Below are positions 41,375 through 45,350 of a DNA stretch of 45,350 nt, piece after piece. Under the pieces are notes generated by a model. It made no database searches. It was given only the letters and a program-made list of their open reading frames with translations, and was not told the DNA's origin. This DNA is from Pseudomonas kairouanensis (GTDB lineage Bacteria > Pseudomonadota > Gammaproteobacteria > Pseudomonadales > Pseudomonadaceae): NCBI RefSeq assembly GCF_004682055.1, contig NZ_QUZU01000048.1, positions 1 to 45,350 on the forward strand, read 5' to 3'. The translations under genes and the position numbers were made by a program. Every line of letters begins with the position of its first letter. Position 1 is the stretch's first letter.

Positions 41375-42961
41375 TTAAAACACCACGCCTTGGCTGCGCA
41401 GGTAGTCGTCGTAGGTGCCGCTGAAGTCGATTACGCCGGTGGCACTCAGCTCGATGATGCGGGTAGCCAGGGACGATACGAACTCACGGTCATGGCTGAC
41501 GAAGATCAGCGTGCCTGGGTAGTTCTCCAGCGCCAGGTTCAGCGCTTCGATGGATTCCATGTCCAAGTGGTTGGTCGGTTCGTCCATGATCAGCACGTTC
41601 GGCTTTTGCAGGATCAGCTTGCCGAACAGCATGCGGCCTTGCTCACCACCAGAGATCACCTTCACCGACTTCTGGATCTCGTCGTTGGAGAACAGCATGC
41701 GACCCAGGGTGCCACGGATCATCTGCTCGCCTTGGGTCCACTGGCCCATCCAGTCGAACAGGGTCACGTCGTCTTCGAAGTCATGGGCGTGGTCCTGGGC
41801 GTAGTAGCCCAGTTCTGCGGCGTCGGTCCACTTGACGCTACCGGCATCCGGGGTCAGTTCGTTGACGAGGGTGCGCAGCAGGGTGGTCTTGCCGATACCG
41901 TTCGGGCCGATGATCGCCACGCGCTCGCCGGCTTCAACCTGGAAGCTGAAGTCCTTGAACAGTGGCTTGCCGTCAAAGCCTTTGGCCATACGCTCGACGA
42001 TGACCGCCTGGCGGTGCAGCTTTTTGTTCTGCTCGAAACGGATGAACGGGCTTACACGGCTCGAAGGCTTGACCTCGGCCAGCTGGATCTTGTCAATCGC
42101 CTTGGCACGGGAAGTGGCCTGCTTGGCTTTGGAGGCGTTGGCCGAGAAGCGGCTGACGAAGGATTGCAGTTCGGAGATCTGCGCCTTCTTCTTGGCGTTG
42201 TCCGACAGCAACTGCTCGCGGGACTGGGTCGCCACGGTCATGTACTCGTCGTAGTTGCCTGGGAACAGACGCAGCTCGCCGTAGTCCAGGTCAGCCATGT
42301 GGGTGCACACGCTGTTCAGGAAGTGACGGTCGTGAGAGATGATGATCATCAGGCTGGAACGCTGGGTCAGGATGTTTTCCAGCCAGCGGATGGTGTTGAT
42401 GTCCAAGTGGTTGGTCGGTTCGTCGAGCAACAGCACTTCAGGATCGGAGAACAGCGCCTGGGCCAGCAATACACGCAGCTTCCAGCCTGGGGACACTTCG
42501 CTCATCGGGCCAAAGTGTTGCTCCAGCGGAATACCCAGGCCCAGCAGCAGCTCACCGGCGCGGGACTCGGCGGTGTAGCCGTCCATCTCGGCGAATTCGG
42601 TTTCCAGCTCGGCCACGGCCATGCCGTCTTCTTCGCTCATTTCCGGCAGCGAGTAGATACGATCGCGCTCGGCCTTGACCTTCCACAGCTCCTCGTGACC
42701 CATGATCACGGTGTCGAGCACGGTGAATTCTTCGTAGGCGAACTGGTCCTGGCGCAGTTTACCCAGGCGCACATTCGGCTCCAGCATGACCTGGCCGCCG
42801 GACGGGTCGAGGTCGCCACCGAGGATTTTCATGAAGGTCGACTTGCCGCAACCGTTGGCACCGATCAAACCATAACGGTTGCCGCCGCCGAACTTGACCG
42901 AGACGTTCTCGAAAAGCGGCTTGGCGCCGAACTGCATGGTGATGTTAGCTGTGGAGATCAA
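41375..42961 (-). CDS. ybiT: ABC-F family translation factor YbiT
   Basis: A 528-residue soluble protein with two ABC domains. Walker A sequences are GANGCGKST (about 34-42) and GPNGIGKTT; the Walker B motifs both read DEPTNHLD, and the signatures are SPGWKLRVLLAQ and SGGEQGRMLFG. The inter-domain linker RFSANASKAKQATSRAKAID (P-site tRNA interaction motif region) is that of ABC-F. The N-terminus MISTANITMQFGAKPLFENV closely follows E. coli YbiT. It has no membrane domain; such proteins bind the ribosomal E site and adjust translation. It is monocistronic, with a terminator downstream. Confidence 0.96.
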   Translation of the reverse strand: MISTANITMQFGAKPLFENVSVKFGGGNRYGLIGANGCGKSTFMKILGGDLDPSGGQVMLEPNVRLGKLRQDQFAYEEFTVLDTVIMGHEELWKVKAERDRIYSLPEMSEEDGMAVAELETEFAEMDGYTAESRAGELLLGLGIPLEQHFGPMSEVSPGWKLRVLLAQALFSDPEVLLLDEPTNHLDINTIRWLENILTQRSSLMIIISHDRHFLNSVCTHMADLDYGELRLFPGNYDEYMTVATQSREQLLSDNAKKKAQISELQSFVSRFSANASKAKQATSRAKAIDKIQLAEVKPSSRVSPFIRFEQNKKLHRQAVIVERMAKGFDGKPLFKDFSFQVEAGERVAIIGPNGIGKTTLLRTLVNELTPDAGSVKWTDAAELGYYAQDHAHDFEDDVTLFDWMGQWTQGEQMIRGTLGRMLFSNDEIQKSVKVISGGEQGRMLFGKLILQKPNVLIMDEPTNHLDMESIEALNLALENYPGTLIFVSHDREFVSSLATRIIELSATGVIDFSGTYDDYLRSQGVVF

Positions 42962-43129
42962 TTACTTTACCTATCAATGGGTTGCGAGCATGGCGGCAGG
43001 TGCCTTCAGGCATGCATCAACAGCGACATCAAGGCGCGAAACCCGGTCGCTGAACAGAAATTGGGGGTGTGTGTTGGAATTTGGCGCGCATTGTCGCATA
43101 TGTGGGGCGACAGTTGTATGGCGAAGATA

Positions 43130-44368
43130 TCAGGCCGCCGTTACGTGGCCGACAAACGCCGGCTTGGCCAATGTCTCCGGCATAGCCAGCCATAACAGCG
43201 CCAACGCCACCGCCGCCACACCGGCCAGGGTCAGGAACGCCGCGTTGTAGCCGGCCTGTTGCACCACGAAACCGGCCAGGCTGCTGCTCAGCGCTGCGCC
43301 CAGGCCGAATACGGTGGACAGCGCACCCAGGCTCACATTGAAGCGGCCGGTGCCGTGGGTCAGGTCTTTGACGATCACGGGGAACAAGGCGCCGAAAATA
43401 CCCGCACCGATGCCGTCGAGCATTTGCACTGCCACGAGCCAGTAAGGATCGTCGTAGACGGTATAGAGCACGCCTCGCAGCGGCAGGATGAGGAACCCGG
43501 CCAGCAGCAAGGGCTTGCGCCCCCAGGTATCGGCCTTGATCCCCACCAGCCAGGCCATGGGTACCATCACCAGTTGCGCGGCGACGATGCACGCCGAGGT
43601 CAGGGGCGTGGCCATTTGCAGGTTGATCTGTGACAGCTTCTGGCTGACCAGTGGCAGCATCGCCGCATTGGCCAAGTGGAACAAGGCGCAGCAGATGGCG
43701 AACAACAGCAGTGGACGATTGCCCAGGAGTACCCTGAGGCCAGAGGGCTGCGAGTGATCGCTGGCCTGGGCGGGGTCGAAGCCTCGGGCCACGTCATGGT
43801 CGATGGCCTTCGCGGATACACAACTGACGGCCACCACGCTGGCCAGTGCCATGAAGGCCATCAGGTAAAACACTACCACGGGCCCGAACAGGTAAGCCGA
43901 GCCACCGGCCAACAATGCTGCCACGGCGTTGCCCGCGTGATTGAAGGTTTCGTTGCGGCCGGTTCGGCGGGTGAACGCACGAGGGCCAGTGATGCCCAGG
44001 GAAATCGCGGAGATCGCCGGGGCAAAGACTGATGCGGCTGCGGCACTGGCCGCTTGCGTCAGCGCCACCCAGGTAAAGGAACTGACAAAGGGCAGGATCA
44101 CGCAACTGCCAGTAACCAGTAGTGCGGCAAGCGCGATGACTGCGCGTTTAGCCCGTGTGCGGTCGATCAGCGCGCCGGCCGGGCCCTGGGTGAGCAGGGC
44201 GGCGATACCCGCCAGGGTCATGACCACGCCGATACTGGCCGGGTCCCATTTGTGCACGGCCAGCAAATAGATCGCAAGGTAAGGGCCAAGGCCGTCACGC
44301 ACATCCGCCAGGAAGAAATTCAAGCTGTCCAGGGACAGGGTATTACGCAGATCGGAGTGCTTGGCCAT
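43130..44368 (-). CDS. MFS transporter
   Basis: A 412-residue major facilitator. The N-terminus SLDSLNFFLADVRDGLGPYL followed by AIYLL is typical of a Pseudomonas MFS subgroup of unknown substrate. The A motif region reads QGPAGALIDRTRAKR, and RRTGRNETFNHAGNAVAAL is another subgroup mark. I chose ATG 44368; the longer frame needs a TTG nine codons earlier. A 160-bp gap without strong features precedes the divergent methyltransferase gene. Possibly an efflux pump, but this cannot be decided. Confidence 0.84.
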   Translation of the reverse strand: MAKHSDLRNTLSLDSLNFFLADVRDGLGPYLAIYLLAVHKWDPASIGVVMTLAGIAALLTQGPAGALIDRTRAKRAVIALAALLVTGSCVILPFVSSFTWVALTQAASAAAASVFAPAISAISLGITGPRAFTRRTGRNETFNHAGNAVAALLAGGSAYLFGPVVVFYLMAFMALASVVAVSCVSAKAIDHDVARGFDPAQASDHSQPSGLRVLLGNRPLLLFAICCALFHLANAAMLPLVSQKLSQINLQMATPLTSACIVAAQLVMVPMAWLVGIKADTWGRKPLLLAGFLILPLRGVLYTVYDDPYWLVAVQMLDGIGAGIFGALFPVIVKDLTHGTGRFNVSLGALSTVFGLGAALSSSLAGFVVQQAGYNAAFLTLAGVAAVALALLWLAMPETLAKPAFVGHVTAA

Positions 44369-44521
44369 GACGGGGACTACACAAGGGGCGTTCAACGGCT
44401 GAACACTCAGCGGTAATGACCGTCGGGGTTTGCGTTAAGTTTCGCCCGTTTCTCGGGGTTTTAATCACCGGGCACTTGGCTTATTTTCTGACGTTTGGTT
44501 TGACGACGTTTAGGAGACGCA

Positions 44522-45334
44522 ATGGACATGCCCTCAGCTCAGCAGGCGATTGCCTGCAACAAGGACGCCTGGGACCAATCTGCCAGCCTGCACAAAACCA
44601 CGGCCACCTGGGCTGCGCTGCTGCAGTCAGTGAGCAACCCTGGGTTTTCCTGCCTCGACCCCACCCTCACCGGCGTGCTGCAAGACCTCGGCGTGGCTGG
44701 CAAGGCGGTGGTGCAACTGTGCTGTAACAACGGTCGCGAGAGCTTGTCGCTGTACGCCTTGGGCGCAAGCGCCGTGGTGGGGGTGGATCAATCCCCGGCG
44801 TTTCTGCAACAGGCCCGCGAGTTGGCTGCTGTATCGCCCCACAGTCCCGAATTTATCGAAAGCGACATCCATCACCTGCCACCCCACTTGCACGAGCGCT
44901 TCGATATCGCCCTGGTGACCATCGGTGTGCTCGGTTGGATGCCGGATGTGGCGCAATTCATGGGTCATGTGGCCAGCACCTTGAAGCCGGGTGGCAGCCT
45001 GGTGATGTATGAAACCCATCCGTTCCTCGAAGTGTTCGACCCCAGGGCCGTCAACCCATTGCTGCCCGCCAGTTCGTACTTTCAGCGTGAGCCGTTTGTG
45101 TTGAACGAATCCATCGTCTACGAAGGCTTAGAGGAAGAGCCTGGGCCGACCTCCTACTGGTTCGTGCACACCTTGGGCGATGTGGTCAGCGCGGCCATTG
45201 ATGCCGATTTGCAGATCACTCATCTGCAAGAATACCCCCACTCCAATCGTGAAGAGCTCTACGACCAATACGAGCACCAGCCAGCCCAACTGCCGCTGTG
45301 CTTTACCTTGACCGCGATCAAGCGCCGTGCCTGA
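44522..45334 (+). CDS. Class I SAM-dependent methyltransferase
   Basis: A 270-residue methyltransferase. Motif I is VVQLCCNNGRESLSL with the acidic VVGVDQSP at the end of strand 2 (about 86-93). Motif post-I/II is FDIALVTIGVLGWM, and LKPGGSLVMYETHPFLE is motif III. The fold is that of Methyltransf_11/25 proteins. The acceptor is not predictable. The ATG has AGGAG about 6 nt upstream. The gene is divergent from the MFS transporter gene and ends just before the window does. Confidence 0.88.
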   Translation: MDMPSAQQAIACNKDAWDQSASLHKTTATWAALLQSVSNPGFSCLDPTLTGVLQDLGVAGKAVVQLCCNNGRESLSLYALGASAVVGVDQSPAFLQQARELAAVSPHSPEFIESDIHHLPPHLHERFDIALVTIGVLGWMPDVAQFMGHVASTLKPGGSLVMYETHPFLEVFDPRAVNPLLPASSYFQREPFVLNESIVYEGLEEEPGPTSYWFVHTLGDVVSAAIDADLQITHLQEYPHSNREELYDQYEHQPAQLPLCFTLTAIKRRA

Positions 45335-45350
45335 GCGCTCGATGGCCGGG

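Noticed and set aside
41390..43195. A 601-codon plus-strand frame opposite ybiT
   Set aside because: ybiT on the minus strand is unmistakable; the plus frame is a shadow.

Overview
The window looks like chromosomal DNA of a Pseudomonas of the fluorescens group. Coding DNA is GC-rich, REP elements of the Pseudomonas type (GTGGGAG/GCTTGCTC arms) sit between genes, and the gene set (NrdB, AzoR, YbiT, UppP, OprB-type porin, FecI/FecR) fits that genus. No tRNA, rRNA, insertion sequence or CRISPR array was recognised.

Layout. 1-735: 5' part of nrdB (minus strand) behind two NrdR-type boxes. 737-6275: a tightly packed four-gene minus-strand operon encoding an alpha/beta-hydrolase, a CHAT-like protein that seems to lack its cysteine, a CHAT protease with His-Cys motifs, and a second caspase-fold protein; this is the best candidate for an undescribed system. 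6621-17098: an L-rhamnose catabolic locus of the non-phosphorylated (aldonate) type, with porin, RhaT symporter, mutarotase, dehydrogenase, lactonase, dehydratase, aldolase, aldehyde dehydrogenase and an MFS permease, and a divergent LysR regulator with a clear ATACC-N5-GGTAT operator. 17191-18608: an iron-type FecI/FecR pair without an adjacent TonB receptor. 18735-21242: an SsuABC-like sulfonate/sulfate-ester ABC transporter with a candidate sigma-54 promoter. 21560-21775: a single-domain molbindin. 21893-23038: a PatB/MalY-like C-S lyase. 23130-28340: a 1736-residue toxin-like protein with two putative enzyme centres near its C-terminus. 28550-30274: gamma-glutamyltransferase. 30394-31478: a PnuC / NadR-like kinase pair for nicotinamide riboside salvage. 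31673-33307: a chemoreceptor. 33528-34738: uppP and a DUF1294 gene. 34727-38775: mmcQ-like gene, lysR and azoR, with an AT-rich island carrying an HNH-nuclease gene wedged between lysR and azoR. 39005-45334: secreted hydrolase, MFS transporter, ABC-F protein YbiT, second MFS transporter and a methyltransferase.

How the genes work together. The rhamnose locus can be read as a complete route: outer-membrane entry (OprB), inner-membrane uptake (RhaT), anomer interconversion (RhaM), oxidation to the lactone (SDR), lactone opening (amidohydrolase), dehydration (RhmD), cleavage to pyruvate plus L-lactaldehyde (RhmA) and oxidation to L-lactate (AldA). Three accessory items stand out from this housekeeping background: the CHAT/hydrolase operon, the giant toxin, and the HNH island, which is flanked by two related TTGTCC-N8-GGACAA dyads and separates a LysR regulator from its probable divergent target. 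Functions are inferred from motifs read by eye; no database search was run.
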